Source: Candidatus Nitrosocosmicus sp.
GTDB lineage: Archaea > Thermoproteota > Nitrososphaeria > Nitrososphaerales > Nitrososphaeraceae
NCBI GenBank assembly: GCA_029194465.1
Contig: JARFXS010000012.1
Coordinates: forward strand, 1-51,464
DNA length: 51,464 nt
Direction: 5' to 3'
In this document: positions 25,904-35,632 of the stretch, piece by piece
Layout: the number at the start of each line of letters is the position of its first letter
How positions within the stretch are numbered: position 1 is the stretch's first letter
The notes under the pieces: model-generated
Told to the model about the DNA's origin: nothing
Databases searched by the model: none
Seen by the model: only the letters and a program-made list of their open reading frames with translations
Translations under genes and position numbers: made by a program

Positions 25904-28300
25904 ATGGCAGGAAGAGAGTTATTAAAATCAGAGAAGAGTCGTAGAACAACTAAATATCTTCTTATAATCGCAGTATTATGTTTAGCATTTAGCATTGCAT
26001 TCATCCTTAGAGCATACCCAATCAAATATGGATTCTATTTGAATGAATTTGATCCTTTTTTTGATTTTAGAGCTACAGAATATATAGTAAATAATGGATA
26101 TGGACCATATCTTGAATGGCATGACTACAAGTCATGGTTTCCAGATGGTAGAGAAATTGCTGAAACATCGCAGTCTGGCTTACACCTAACTGCTGCCACG
26201 CTCTACAAAATTTTTGGTATGAACATGTCTTTGATGGATTTCACTATATGGTTTCCAGTAGTCATAGGATCTGCATCCACCGTACTTATGTTCTTGGTAG
26301 TAAGAGCTATAACCGGAAGCACCATTCCAGGATTAATTTCGTCACTTTTCTTTGCAGTGAGTCCTGCAATAATTCAAAGGGGAAACCTGGGTTGGTTTAA
26401 GTCAGAGCCACTAGGTCTTTTTTATGGATTAGGAGGCACGTATCTGTTCTTATCTGCCCTAAAGGATAAAAAATACAAATTTTTGATCCCCAAAGCAATT
26501 TTTGGAGGAATCTTAATTGGACTTGCAGTAACCTCATGGGGTGGAGCTCAGTATTTCGTAATCCCTATTGGTATCTTTATAATAGTCCTTGGGTTTGTTT
26601 CCAAAGATCTCAAAAATAATTTAATAGTGGCAGTTCTTTTTACGGCTTCAGTTATCTTAGTTGCCGGGGCTTTTCCGAGGCCAGGCATGTCATTCGTTCT
26701 TGGATTACCAGGTTTATTGTTAATGACTAGCACACTATTCCTATTAGTCACTACCATAGTAAGGTTGAAAAGTTCTGAGAGAAGGGCGACTTTAAAAACT
26801 GCAATAATTCTAGGAATTTTTGTAATAATAGGAATGTCTATAGTGGTTGGAGGCTTTTACAAAGTACCTTCCTTTAGATATCTCAATGCAATAAACCCAT
26901 TCCTTTCGTCAGAGAACAAACTAGTAGAATCTGTTGCAGAACATTTCACACCCACGATAGTAGACTACTTCAGACAGTTTTCAATTCTGATCATTTTTGC
27001 CGGTCTAGGAATTTGGCTATCATTTAAGAACAAAAATAATACCAATATGATTTTTGCATTGATAATAGGGCTTACAGGAATTTATATTAGTGCAACATTT
27101 GCAAGGCTTTTGGTATTTGCATCTATAAGCATAATTATATTATCAAGTATAGGAATTTATCAATCAATTAGAGCCATAACGTCGATCAGGACAGAAGCGG
27201 AGCAAACACTAACAACTTCAAATAAGAGCGGAGCAAAATCGCAAAAGAACATGAAACTCAAAAAACAATTTTTACCATATGAAGGATTTGCGGCCATTTT
27301 AATAGTAATGTTATCCATTCCCATGGTCTACGATGCTAACACAAATTGATAACTTCTGCAGATGTTCCTACATCTATTGCTAATGGAGGTAATAATTATC
27401 GATTAACAACTGATGACTGGATTGAAACATTAGATTGATGTCCAAGAATACACCAGTTGATTCAGTAGTAACAGCATGGTGGGATTATGGATATTGGATA
27501 ACAACATTAGGAAATAGAACATCCATTGCAGATAATGCAACAATTAATCAAACAAGAATAGAAACAATAGCAAAAATGTTCATTAGTCCCGAAGAAGAGG
27601 GATGGAAAATTGCTAATGATTTGAAATCAGACTATATTTTGATATATGTGGTTGGACAAAATTGCCTTCTTTGATCCTGCCAATCCAAGTCCTCTATATG
27701 TATTAGGAAGTGGTGGAGATGAAAGTAAAAAGCATTGGTTTATTCGAATAGGTGGATTTAATGAATCAGAATATGTTGAATCTAATGGGGATACACCAAA
27801 ACAAAGCATTGGATTCGCTTTGGGAAAAATGATGCCGTTTCAAACTATTGGTCTCTACAATTCAGTTTACCGGAACATTATCACCAACATACCAGCCTAA
27901 TGCGATACCCTTTTACATAAAGGACATAAAGTATCCAAAAGGGTAACACTTCAGAACCATTATCACTGGTATATATTTCAAAGAGTTTTGAAAGTGATGA
28001 TCCAGGATTATTTTTGAGTGTTGAAAAGAAAAGTGAATCACGATTTCAAAATAACCAATGCAAATGGCACCTCCCCCTCCAATATAACTACCCTAGCTAG
28101 CAGTCTGGCAAATGGCACCTCCCCTCCAATATAACTACCCCAGTTAGCAGTCTGGCAAATGGCACCTCCCCTCCAATATAACTACCTCAGCTAGCAGTCT
28201 GGCAAATGGCACCTCCCCCAATATAGTCCCAGCATATAAATGGCACCTCCCCTCCAATATAACTAGCAGTCTTAGTCTACAAATAAAACCCCAAATTTGA
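25904..28300 (+). pseudogene. aglB: AglB/STT3 oligosaccharyltransferase, 3' half frameshifted
   Basis: The enzyme transfers lipid-linked glycan to Asn of secreted proteins. The first 481 residues (25904-27349) are open: 'LNEFDPFFDFRATEYI' with the catalytic acidic motif, then many membrane helices. From 27347 the gene is broken by single-base losses. At 27349 the expected 'NWITSADVPT' needs one G, and at 27437 'ETLDWMSKN' needs another. Near 27660 one A is missing, and further shifts occur near 27865 and 27945. The signature 'WWDYGYW' survives (27477-27497). The reading can be followed through 'YKVNHDF'-like sequence into a repeat tail ending at 28298-28300. Real decay or consensus error are both possible; the gene is otherwise complete. 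Confidence 0.85.
28061..28270 (+). repeat. 47/48-bp coding repeat rich in N-glycosylation sequons
   Basis: Units begin at 28061 (48 bp), 28109 (47 bp), 28156 (47 bp) and 28203, plus a partial copy near 28239. In the 48-bp form the unit encodes 'NGTSPSNITTLASSLA', with two Asn-X-Thr sequons. Copies 2 and 3 lack one C in a run of C, which breaks the frame. The array lies at the 3' end of aglB. Confidence 0.88.
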
Positions 28301-28849
28301 TTTTAGAATCTAATGTTTTAAATAATATCAACAATACAACATCAAACAATAGTATGACTACTACCACAAATAACACAGCAACTATTGAAACTACTCAGGG
28401 TCCAATAAAAATTGAATTTTATCCTGATGTAGCACCAAATCACGTCAAGAACTTCCAAGATCTGGCTAGTAAAGGATTTTACGATGGAGTGTATTTCACA
28501 GGATAAGTATCCGGTTTCGTTATTCAGGCTGGAGATCCAGATACAAAAAATGGCAACAGTAGCAGAGATACATGGGGCACGGGAGGACCAGGGTACACAC
28601 AATAAATCAAGAGTTCAACAGTATACCTTCGCGAAAGAGGAATATTATCAATGGCTCGAACAAACGATCCTAATAGTGCTGGTTCACAGTTCTTTTTTGT
28701 ATTGAATGATTCAAAATTTTTGGATAATCAATACAGTATTTGAAAAGTAACAGAAGGGAAAGAAATTGTTGACAAATTCAACTACTAATGCAATGGATCA
28801 ACCAGAAGATCCTAATTCGTTTCGAATCAATAAGATCGTCCTTCAATAG
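28297..28849 (+). pseudogene. Cyclophilin-type peptidyl-prolyl isomerase, broken
   Basis: The reading 'TTQGPIKIEFYPDVAPNHVK' followed by 'FQDLASKGFYDGVYF' is the start of a cyclophilin. It continues after a stop with 'VSGFVIQAGDPDTKNG', 'GILSMARTNDPNSAGSQFFF' and 'KVTEGKEIVDKF', all cyclophilin motifs. In-frame stops and indels break it (for example near 28500, where the active-site 'FHR' should lie, and near 28603, 28741 and 28786). The N-terminal 40 residues are Asn/Thr-rich with many sequons. The first possible start, TTG at 28297, overlaps the aglB stop. I call it a decayed or mis-sequenced gene. Confidence 0.85.
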
Positions 28850-28868
28850 ACCAACTCTAACCTTTCAT

Positions 28869-29850
28869 CTAAGAAGAACATTTTTTTATTTTGATATTAA
28901 TCCGTGGTAAAATGAAGGGTAACACGGTGCTTACATCTGCATGAATGGTAATTTGCTTGTTTGTGTAGTAACCTTCCCAAGATAGCCTCGGCAACTGCTC
29001 GCTTAGACTTCCATCCCATTCAGATGCCGTTGTAATAGTATACCGCATAGTCCAGTCCACCCCTATATTGATTCCACCAAAGAGTATGATGTTTCAAGTC
29101 CTCCTCCCAGCATGAAAGCTTCCAGTCTTTTTTGCATCAAAAATTATCTCAGACAATCCTTTGTTTGATCTTAGTAAGAGCATCAATTTTGAAATCTTTA
29201 TGAGATTGATTAAATAACCAAATCTGGTTACCCACCGCTCCATCAACAATTCCAGGAACAAATACAGGAATATTGTTCTTAAAAGCCCAGTATAAGAAGG
29301 AAGATTCGTTTAAGTGACCTCCAATATATCTAATTATTTCAGATGGTGCCAATTCCCGCGAAGATTTTGAACTATCGTACAGTTTTTGCAAAAAAAGATT
29401 GAACTTTATTTTCAATAAGAGGTCCATAATTCTTGTTTGGTATCAATATGTTGCCTAATCTATGAATATCTTTCTTTAGTAGAAATTGATCATCTAATCT
29501 AAAATCACCTTCATAATATGAGGAAAGATTTAGCTATATCGTGATCTAAAGCACCACATGTTGTGATAATACAATCAAACATCTTTTTATTCTTTTATCA
29601 TATCGCGGAATATACCTCGGTTCCCCGTAGAAATAAGGGCACCGACAAATGATATGAACCTCGCACAGTTTTTTTCATTTAGCATATTTTTTTGAGTATT
29701 TCAACGCCATTAGCCAAGTGCCTTCCTCAAATCCACCAGAATCAGCCATATTTTTTTAAAATCTGATTTATCGATGTTCTTTGGTTTATGGAATAATCAT
29801 GACATCTTTGGACAAATAATTCGGACTATCTCTAACATCAACATTCTTTT
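28869..29850 (-). pseudogene. Canonical deoxyhypusine synthase, heavily frameshifted
   Basis: Stitched across frames, the minus strand reads as archaeal DHS. It gives 'ADSGGFEGRHLANGVEILKK', 'FISFVGALISTGNRGIFRDM', 'ITTCGALDHDIA', 'YEGDFRLDD' and 'HRLGNILIPNKNYGPL'. It then gives 'GGHLNESSFLYWAFKNNIPV', 'GIVDGAVGNQIWLF', 'YRGGLDYAV', 'DGSLS' and 'NKQITIHADVSTVLPFIL'. Only 29149-29427 is open for long. Where the catalytic Lys motif SWGK should be, the frame reads 'LSWEGYYTNK'. At least six frame changes are needed. The enzyme makes the deoxyhypusine precursor on aIF5A. An intact, more divergent paralogue lies divergently at 29982. Confidence 0.85.
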
Positions 29851-29981
29851 TTTTCTTGACTTGTCTCAATAAAATGATGTAAATATTTTCGCATTAATAA
29901 ATTACTTTTTAAATTATATACTTTACTTGATGTTGTTTAGTTAGATTACAATTATAATAAGTTCGATCTAGACTAAAGGGA

Positions 29982-31067
29982 TTGAGCTATAACCGACATA
30001 GTTTTTCAGGGAAAAAAATTGACCCCCCGGAAATCTTTGCTAATATGAATATATCAGAATTGATAGATTTATTCAGAAATACAGGATACAATGCAAGGAG
30101 ACTAGCAGAGGCTGCAGACATAATGAAAAGAATGGTAGAATCTGATGCGACAATTTGCTTGACTATAGCGGGAGCATTAACTCCAATAGGATTTGGGAAG
30201 ATTATATCAAGTATGATAGATAACGGTTTTGTAGATTGGATTGTTACAACAGGTGCAAATGCCTATCATGATTTACACTTTGCATATGACTTACCCGTTA
30301 GGCAAGGCCATTTTGATGTGGATGATGATATATTATATTCGAAACAAATCGTAAGAATTTATGATGTATATATAAAAGAATATGGTACTCTTCAATCCCA
30401 GGATACAATAATTCAAAAAAATATTCAAAACATATATCAAAGCCATATCGACATGACAAATAGCTCAACTGCTGATCTATCTTATTTGATAGGAAAAGAA
30501 GCTGCTGAAAAATCCAAAGCGCCTGACAAATCATTTATGGTCTCAGCATACAAATCTAATGTCCCTATTTATATGCCAGCACTCAGCGATTCTTCAATCG
30601 GATTGAACATGCTACCTTCAATGCTGGATGGAAAGACAGCAATCAATCCTATAAAAGATATCGCAGAATCAACAGCAATCTTGTGGAAAAGTAACATATC
30701 AGGTGGATTAGAGTTGGGTGGAGGAGTGCCTAAGAACTTTTTTCAGCAGACTGGTCCAGCCCTGTACCAAATTTTAAAAATCAAGGAAGGAGGACATGAT
30801 TTCATAATCCAGCTCACTGATGCTAGACCCGATACTGGGGGTCTATCCGGAGCGACATTGCAAGAGGGTAAAAGTTGGGGAAAGATTAAAACTTCGCACA
30901 AAGGAAATGTAATAGTTTATGGCGATACATCGGTCTATTTTCCAATTCTTTGTTCTTATCTGTTGAGTGAATGTAAACCAAGGAGTAAAAAACAAATTTA
31001 CAAGAAGAAGGATTCCTGGATTGAAGAAATGAAAACACAATATATGAAAAAAAATAAAACCAAATAG
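29982..31067 (+). CDS. Deoxyhypusine synthase family protein
   Basis: The 361-residue member of the DHS family has 'LFRNTGYNARRLAEAADIMK' (about residues 28-47), 'TIAGALTPIGFG', 'DWIVTTGANAYHDLHFA', 'PIYMPALSDSSIGLNML' and 'LELGGGVPKNFFQQTGP'. The active-site region 'TDARPDTGGLSGATLQEG' is followed by 'KSWGKI', which keeps the catalytic Lys. It therefore should be able to modify aIF5A or catalyse a related reaction with spermidine and NAD. It is more divergent than the broken copy next door. The start is TTG. A DHS-like polyamine enzyme is the main alternative. Confidence 0.85.
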   Translation: MSYNRHSFSGKKIDPPEIFANMNISELIDLFRNTGYNARRLAEAADIMKRMVESDATICLTIAGALTPIGFGKIISSMIDNGFVDWIVTTGANAYHDLHFAYDLPVRQGHFDVDDDILYSKQIVRIYDVYIKEYGTLQSQDTIIQKNIQNIYQSHIDMTNSSTADLSYLIGKEAAEKSKAPDKSFMVSAYKSNVPIYMPALSDSSIGLNMLPSMLDGKTAINPIKDIAESTAILWKSNISGGLELGGGVPKNFFQQTGPALYQILKIKEGGHDFIIQLTDARPDTGGLSGATLQEGKSWGKIKTSHKGNVIVYGDTSVYFPILCSYLLSECKPRSKKQIYKKKDSWIEEMKTQYMKKNKTK

Positions 31068-31130
31068 CAGGATGAATAAATAATAGTAATATAGAAAAAA
31101 CAGAAAATAGACTAATGTATTTGTATACAT

Positions 31131-31593
31131 ATGTCAGAATTCAATCAACTTTTGGTAAGAAGAATAAGAAACGATGCCGTCATTGATCATATAGAATCTC
31201 CGAGAGCGCTAGCAAAAACTTAACATATTAAATATTACAGGTCAAGAGGGGAATGTAATAACAGTAGCTTTGAACGTACCAAGTGTTAAACAGAAGAAAA
31301 AAGATATCATAAAAGTAGAAAACAAGTTTTTGGAAAAGAAAGAAACTGACAAGCTAGCATTAATTGCTCCTAATGCACCCATCAATATAATTAAAGATTA
31401 CAAGTTAACCGAAAAGAGAAGAATTCAGCTTCCCGATAAGATAATAGGTTTTTTTAAATGTCCTAATTTAAGATGCATTACAAACACCGAAGAGGGATTG
31501 AGTTCGAAAATCGAAATAATTGACAAAAAAAATATACTATTGAAATGTCAATATTGTGCACGATCTATAACCACTAATGAATTAATTAAATAG
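31131..31593 (+). pseudogene. pyrI: Aspartate carbamoyltransferase regulatory chain, one frameshift
   Basis: The open part (from 31270) reads 'NVPSVKQKKKDIIKVENK', 'LALIAPNAPINIIKDYKL', 'FFKCPNLRCITN' and 'KCQYCARS', the PyrI C-terminal domain with its four zinc cysteines. Upstream, 'ATG TCA GAA' at 31131 begins 'VRRIRNDAVIDHIESP', the nucleotide-binding domain start. A single-base change in an A run near 31218 separates the two ('ALAK' then 'LNILNITGQEGNVITVALN'). PyrI binds PyrB and gives allosteric control of pyrimidine synthesis. No pyrB is adjacent. Confidence 0.88.
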
Positions 31594-31789
31594 AACATAA
31601 ACATCAAGAAGAAGACTATGAATTGAAAAGAGAGATGATGTCTTTTGGTTTTTGTTATTTCCAAAACGATCTGAAAAAAGGTTGAACGTCCTATGATACG
31701 ATCGCTAATTCATTCATATGCAGATGAAAAGTGTTATTCGTAACTAAATGTGTGATACTTTATGATCAAAATATACTTGCCAACCTGTG

Positions 31790-32359
31790 TCACTCCCCTC
31801 TGCAAACTTCACAGGTGTAAGAACCATCTGCATAAAGTAGAAAATCAGACCATTCACCACATTCATCGCAATATCCAGAAATATTTCGTGGAGAACGTCC
31901 AATCTCGCCTCTTATAAGTAGCGATTTTTCAGAAACTACATCAAATAATTCTGGTGTAACGGCAAGAACATCAGACACCGAAATAATTCCAACTAAATTA
32001 CCTTTATGGGTCACTCCCAAACGCTTGATTCCATGTTGTCGTAAAAGTCTGGCAGCGGATGTAATACTTTCCTCTCCAGTGATGGTAATTAACTGGTTCA
32101 TTATGTCCGAAGCTTTGATATCAGAAGGGATTGAACCGGCAGCTATTGCTTTGGAAACAATATCCCAGTCAGTAATTATTCCAAGCGGTTTATCGTTATC
32201 TAAAATAACAATGCTTCCAATTTTCGCATTAGTCATAAGTTTTGAAATCGTGACAAGGTCATCGTTTGGTCCTGCATGAACTATAGGGCTATTCATGACA
32301 TCACTAACTAATACACGAGTGGTCATGGCAGTAGTTTCATCTCTAATATCTTTAGACAC
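31790..32359 (-). CDS. Paired CBS-domain protein with C-terminal zinc ribbon
   Basis: The 189-residue product has two CBS motifs. The first begins 'VSDVMNSPIVHAGPNDDLVT' and ends 'PLGIITDWDIVSKAIA'; the second begins 'ASDIMNQLITI' and ends 'LVGIISVSDVLAV'. CBS pairs bind adenine nucleotides and sense energy state. A ribbon with CxxC knuckles follows ('YCDECGEWSDF', 'TCEVCRGE'), which probably binds zinc. Such proteins are common regulators in Thaumarchaeota, but the partner is unknown. Confidence 0.87.
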   Translation of the reverse strand: MSKDIRDETTAMTTRVLVSDVMNSPIVHAGPNDDLVTISKLMTNAKIGSIVILDNDKPLGIITDWDIVSKAIAAGSIPSDIKASDIMNQLITITGEESITSAARLLRQHGIKRLGVTHKGNLVGIISVSDVLAVTPELFDVVSEKSLLIRGEIGRSPRNISGYCDECGEWSDFLLYADGSYTCEVCRGE

Positions 32360-32371
32360 ATCAAATCTTCA

Positions 32372-32441
32372 GAGTTTGAATTTAATTACTTTTCTATTCT
32401 TATTTTGATTCGTACCCATCAAAGTTTGAATTTAATTACTT
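32372..32441. repeat. Short direct repeat at the 3' end of rqcH
   Basis: A stretch of about 20 bases, 'AGTTTGAATTTAATTACTTT', occurs twice (around 32372-32392 and 32420-32440). The second copy overlaps the last codon of rqcH and the first lies next to the start of the CBS-protein gene. It probably marks a small local duplication. Confidence 0.6.
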
Positions 32442-34447
32442 TGATAAAAAATTATTGAAATCATATTTTAACTCGCCTTTTTCAATAGGCAATAGTTTGA
32501 ATTGACCTACAGGCAAGATTCTTACTATTTCATCTATTGACAAATGCTTTAGATGGTTTATCAAGCGTTCAGGATATTCATTTTTTATAGTGTAATCTAC
32601 AAAATCAGATTTTATCTTTTTTGAAGCCTTTACAACATCAAAGCCAGATGGCATCATATTTCTTAAATATATAGATCTTTTCAAGATTGCAGAGAAAGGT
32701 CCAACAATAAATAACGGCCGGTCTTCAATAAAAGACAAACCAATTGCAAGCTTTATTTCCAAATTTTTTACAAAATTTCTCTTGCCTTCAATTATAAATG
32801 CCCCTTTTGGAAGATACTGTCCTGTAGGTGCGCCTTTTTTTACCTGAGTAGGATAGACCCAATACGCATCAGCAGAAGAAAGATTATCCTTCCAGGACCT
32901 ACTAAAAGATACAGTAGCCTGAGCAGTTTCAATGATACTTTGTGACAGATCCGCGCTGGTCTTGTTATTAGCGTTCTTTAATATAAAAAATGGAGAACCA
33001 TTAACCTCTGCATGAAAAACATAGTCATTTTCTGTAAGATGTCTTCTTACAAGTACTGAATTTGACGATGAATCCCTGCCGCCTATAGTCAACACATCGT
33101 CAGTTGTAAGAAACCATCGATATTTTTCATACCATTCCTTATTAGTCAAAATCTTAATTTCTGATAATGGTTTTTTGTTTTTCTGTTTTTGAATTTTGTC
33201 CATTTGTTCAAGCAATTTTGAATGGGAATTCTCTATGGTAATCAATCCTCTTTCCATGTCCTTTGCGACATTAAATAGTAAGGAAGAAATTTTTGGGATG
33301 TTAGAATTCCCTATATCTATAGCTATTTTTTCATCTACAATCTCTAGATAATCTTTCCCTTTTATGCTCAAAATTTTAGCATCAGAAGCATGAAGTAATT
33401 TTGCAATCGAGTGTTTTCCTGGATTCAACACCCCGTCAGTCTCTTGCATAAGTAGATTGGCAAATCCTCTGAGCTTGTTTGATTTTGCAATAACTAAGTC
33501 TTTAGCTTTTTTCTGTTCATTCAAATCATGTTCTAATGATTCGATCTGTTTTTCTAATTCGGAGTTTCTCGATGAACTGGTATGTAAAACAGAATAGTTT
33601 ATGAATTCATCAATCGCATCAGTGTACAAACTATATTTTCTAATATGATCAAGCGGAACATCGGATGGAGTTATCGGGCTTACGTCTGCAGGATTATTCT
33701 CATCATCTAAAATAATGCATGGGTCATGTCCAATACCGGTTGAAATATTTCTTATTAATGAGGTCAATTCTTCGAACAAGTTCTTTAGTTCAACTGAAGT
33801 CAGGTCTCTAACTTTCTTATTTGAGACTTTACTACTTTGAACTGCCAATTCGATAAATTTCTTTGAAATTGATAACGTTCGTCCTAACCATCTTTTTATA
33901 TCAATATTGCCCTGATCGCTATTCTTGATTAAAGATAAAAAATCGTCATAATCTAAGGATAGAGGATCAGCTCCTCTCTAGAAGGAGGAGGAAAGTATTT
34001 CAACCCAGGTTTCAACAACACTCTATGTCGAACATTAATGGGATTTAGAATATTCAAAATCTTGTGAGAGTCATTACAAATTATTATGTTGCCATGACCA
34101 AACAATTCGACAATTAAATAATATTTCAATCCTTGAATAGATTGAAAAACAAATTGAACTATTCGTTCTCCAGATACAACAGAAATATCGATCAGTTTTG
34201 ACCGTTCAAGATCAGTCTTAATTTTTTTTAAAGAGTCATTATCTTCAATAATAGAATATTTATACTTGGTAATACAGATTCCAAAGGAGGAAATTAGAAG
34301 TGAAACATCATTTTTTTGTGAATGGTGAAATTTTAGGATCAGAGTGTTTTTTGTTATAAGAGAAATATTGCTTATATAATAAATATCATCAATAACTTCT
34401 TTGATGTTATTTACAATATATCTAAGTTCAATCTCTGAAATAGCCAT
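32436..34447 (-). pseudogene. rqcH: RqcH/NFACT ribosome quality-control protein, one frameshift
   Basis: Pieces 33953-34447 and 32436-33848 join with one missing base near 33975 to give a protein of about 670 residues, typical for archaeal NFACT. The N-terminal piece is the NFACT-N domain. The frame ends 'SREELILYP', whereas the shifted frame continues 'DPLSLDYDDFLSLIKNSDQG' and 'DIKRWLGR'. A coiled coil ('EKQIESLEHDLNEQKKAKDL') and the NFACT-R domain ('TIGGRDSSSNSVLVRRHL', 'DYVFHAEVNGSPFFILKN') follow. The protein binds the 50S subunit with stalled peptidyl-tRNA and directs tailing. The single indel makes an error in the sequence a real possibility. Confidence 0.88.
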
Positions 34448-34701
34448 CTAAATTTATCATGATCTTATTGAATATAATAAGATACAATATACAATATACC
34501 ACTATTCAGAATTTGAGATTAGCAGAACCAAATGAATTTGAATTCAAGAATTGATTATTAGAATTGATAGTATTGTGAGGCTTGTTCAAACTCATGAATC
34601 GTTCGCAAGGAATGGGTCATCATGTGTGCAGACTTTGTCTCTTTCTGATCCAAGAAAGTAGGAATTAAATGTGGCTGATTAAAAACTAATAGCGCATATC
34701 C

Positions 34702-34995
34702 TTGCAAATAGAAGATAAAATATATTATTTAAGAGTCGTTATGGCTGCAATCGCAGGATCCATTTTGGGTGTCATCGTAAAACCTAATTCTGATCAATCC
34801 AATACTATAGGATTAACAATATTAGTAGGCATTATTTTTTACGCCGTCTCCCAGATAATGGCAACTAGGATGGCTGGGGACCTTCCCAAAGAAAAAAAGA
34901 AAAAAATAATTACAATAGCAATTTTTGGTTTTATTTTCATGTTACTTACATTTATGGTATTAACATATACGGTGTTAAACCAACACATCATATGA
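34702..34995 (+). CDS. Small three-helix membrane protein
   Basis: The 97-residue product has three membrane helices: 'LRVVMAAIAGSILGVIV', 'IGLTILVGIIFYAVSQIM' and 'IITIAIFGFIFMLLTFMV', joined by a Lys-rich loop ('PKEKKKKI'). The size and topology resemble EMC6-like insertase subunits of archaea, but no residue proves this. It ends 11 bases before cbiT on the same strand and may share its transcript. The start is TTG. Confidence 0.65.
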   Translation: MQIEDKIYYLRVVMAAIAGSILGVIVKPNSDQSNTIGLTILVGIIFYAVSQIMATRMAGDLPKEKKKKIITIAIFGFIFMLLTFMVLTYTVLNQHII

Positions 34996-35005
34996 AAAGA
35001 CGGAA

Positions 35006-35593
35006 ATGAATTGGAATTATAAGACTCCTGGCATTCCTGATGAATTTTTTGACAGGATAGACAGCGTACCAATTACAAAAGAAGACATTCGATCGATAAT
35101 AATTAGCAAACTACGACTAAAAGAAGGGTTTACGGCATTAGATATTGGATGTGGTAGTGGCAGTATAACTGCGGAATTGATTCTTCAAACAAAAGGTAAA
35201 GTTTATGCCGTTGATATGGACAAGGCTGCGATTGACCTAACGGAGAAAAACTTATCAAAATTTGGAATCTTAGATGATGCCATGATAATACATGGATTGG
35301 CTCAGGATGTATTACCTAAGTTGCCGAATGTTGACGCAATTGTAATAGGTGGAACTACTGGAGAAACCGAACAGATAATAAAATTAGCCATTTCCAAGTT
35401 AAATCAAGGGGGGAGATTAGTGGTCACATCCATCTTGATAGAAACTATATACAATGCACTTAAAGCTATGCAAGATTCAGAATTGCAAGAGATAGATATG
35501 ACCCAAGTGACTATTGCAAAGGCAAAAAAGACCAGCTCAGGGACTATGATGATTTCAAGAAATCCGGTAATAATTTTCTCCGGTACAAAGTGA
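35006..35593 (+). CDS. cbiT: Cobalt-precorrin C15-methyltransferase (decarboxylating)
   Basis: The 195-residue AdoMet-dependent enzyme methylates C15 and decarboxylates the C12 side chain of a corrin intermediate. The N-terminal 'TPGIPDEFFDR' and 'ITKEDIRSIIISKL' are family signatures, and 'ALDIGCGSGSITAELI' (about residues 48-63) is the AdoMet site. 'VDAIVIGGTTG' matches the family. The length is typical. It begins the cbiT-cbiL-cbiF run. Confidence 0.92.
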   Translation: MNWNYKTPGIPDEFFDRIDSVPITKEDIRSIIISKLRLKEGFTALDIGCGSGSITAELILQTKGKVYAVDMDKAAIDLTEKNLSKFGILDDAMIIHGLAQDVLPKLPNVDAIVIGGTTGETEQIIKLAISKLNQGGRLVVTSILIETIYNALKAMQDSELQEIDMTQVTIAKAKKTSSGTMMISRNPVIIFSGTK

Positions 35594-35632
35594 AATACAA
35601 AAACTTTAATTAATATTTTCTAAAAATCCATT

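Noticed and set aside
28061..28270. Possible CRISPR array or regulatory repeats
   Set aside because: Units follow one another without spacers and encode a sequon-rich peptide at the end of aglB.
29149..29427. 92-residue ORF as an independent small gene
   Set aside because: It is one open patch of the frameshifted deoxyhypusine synthase, with matching DHS sequence on both sides in other frames.
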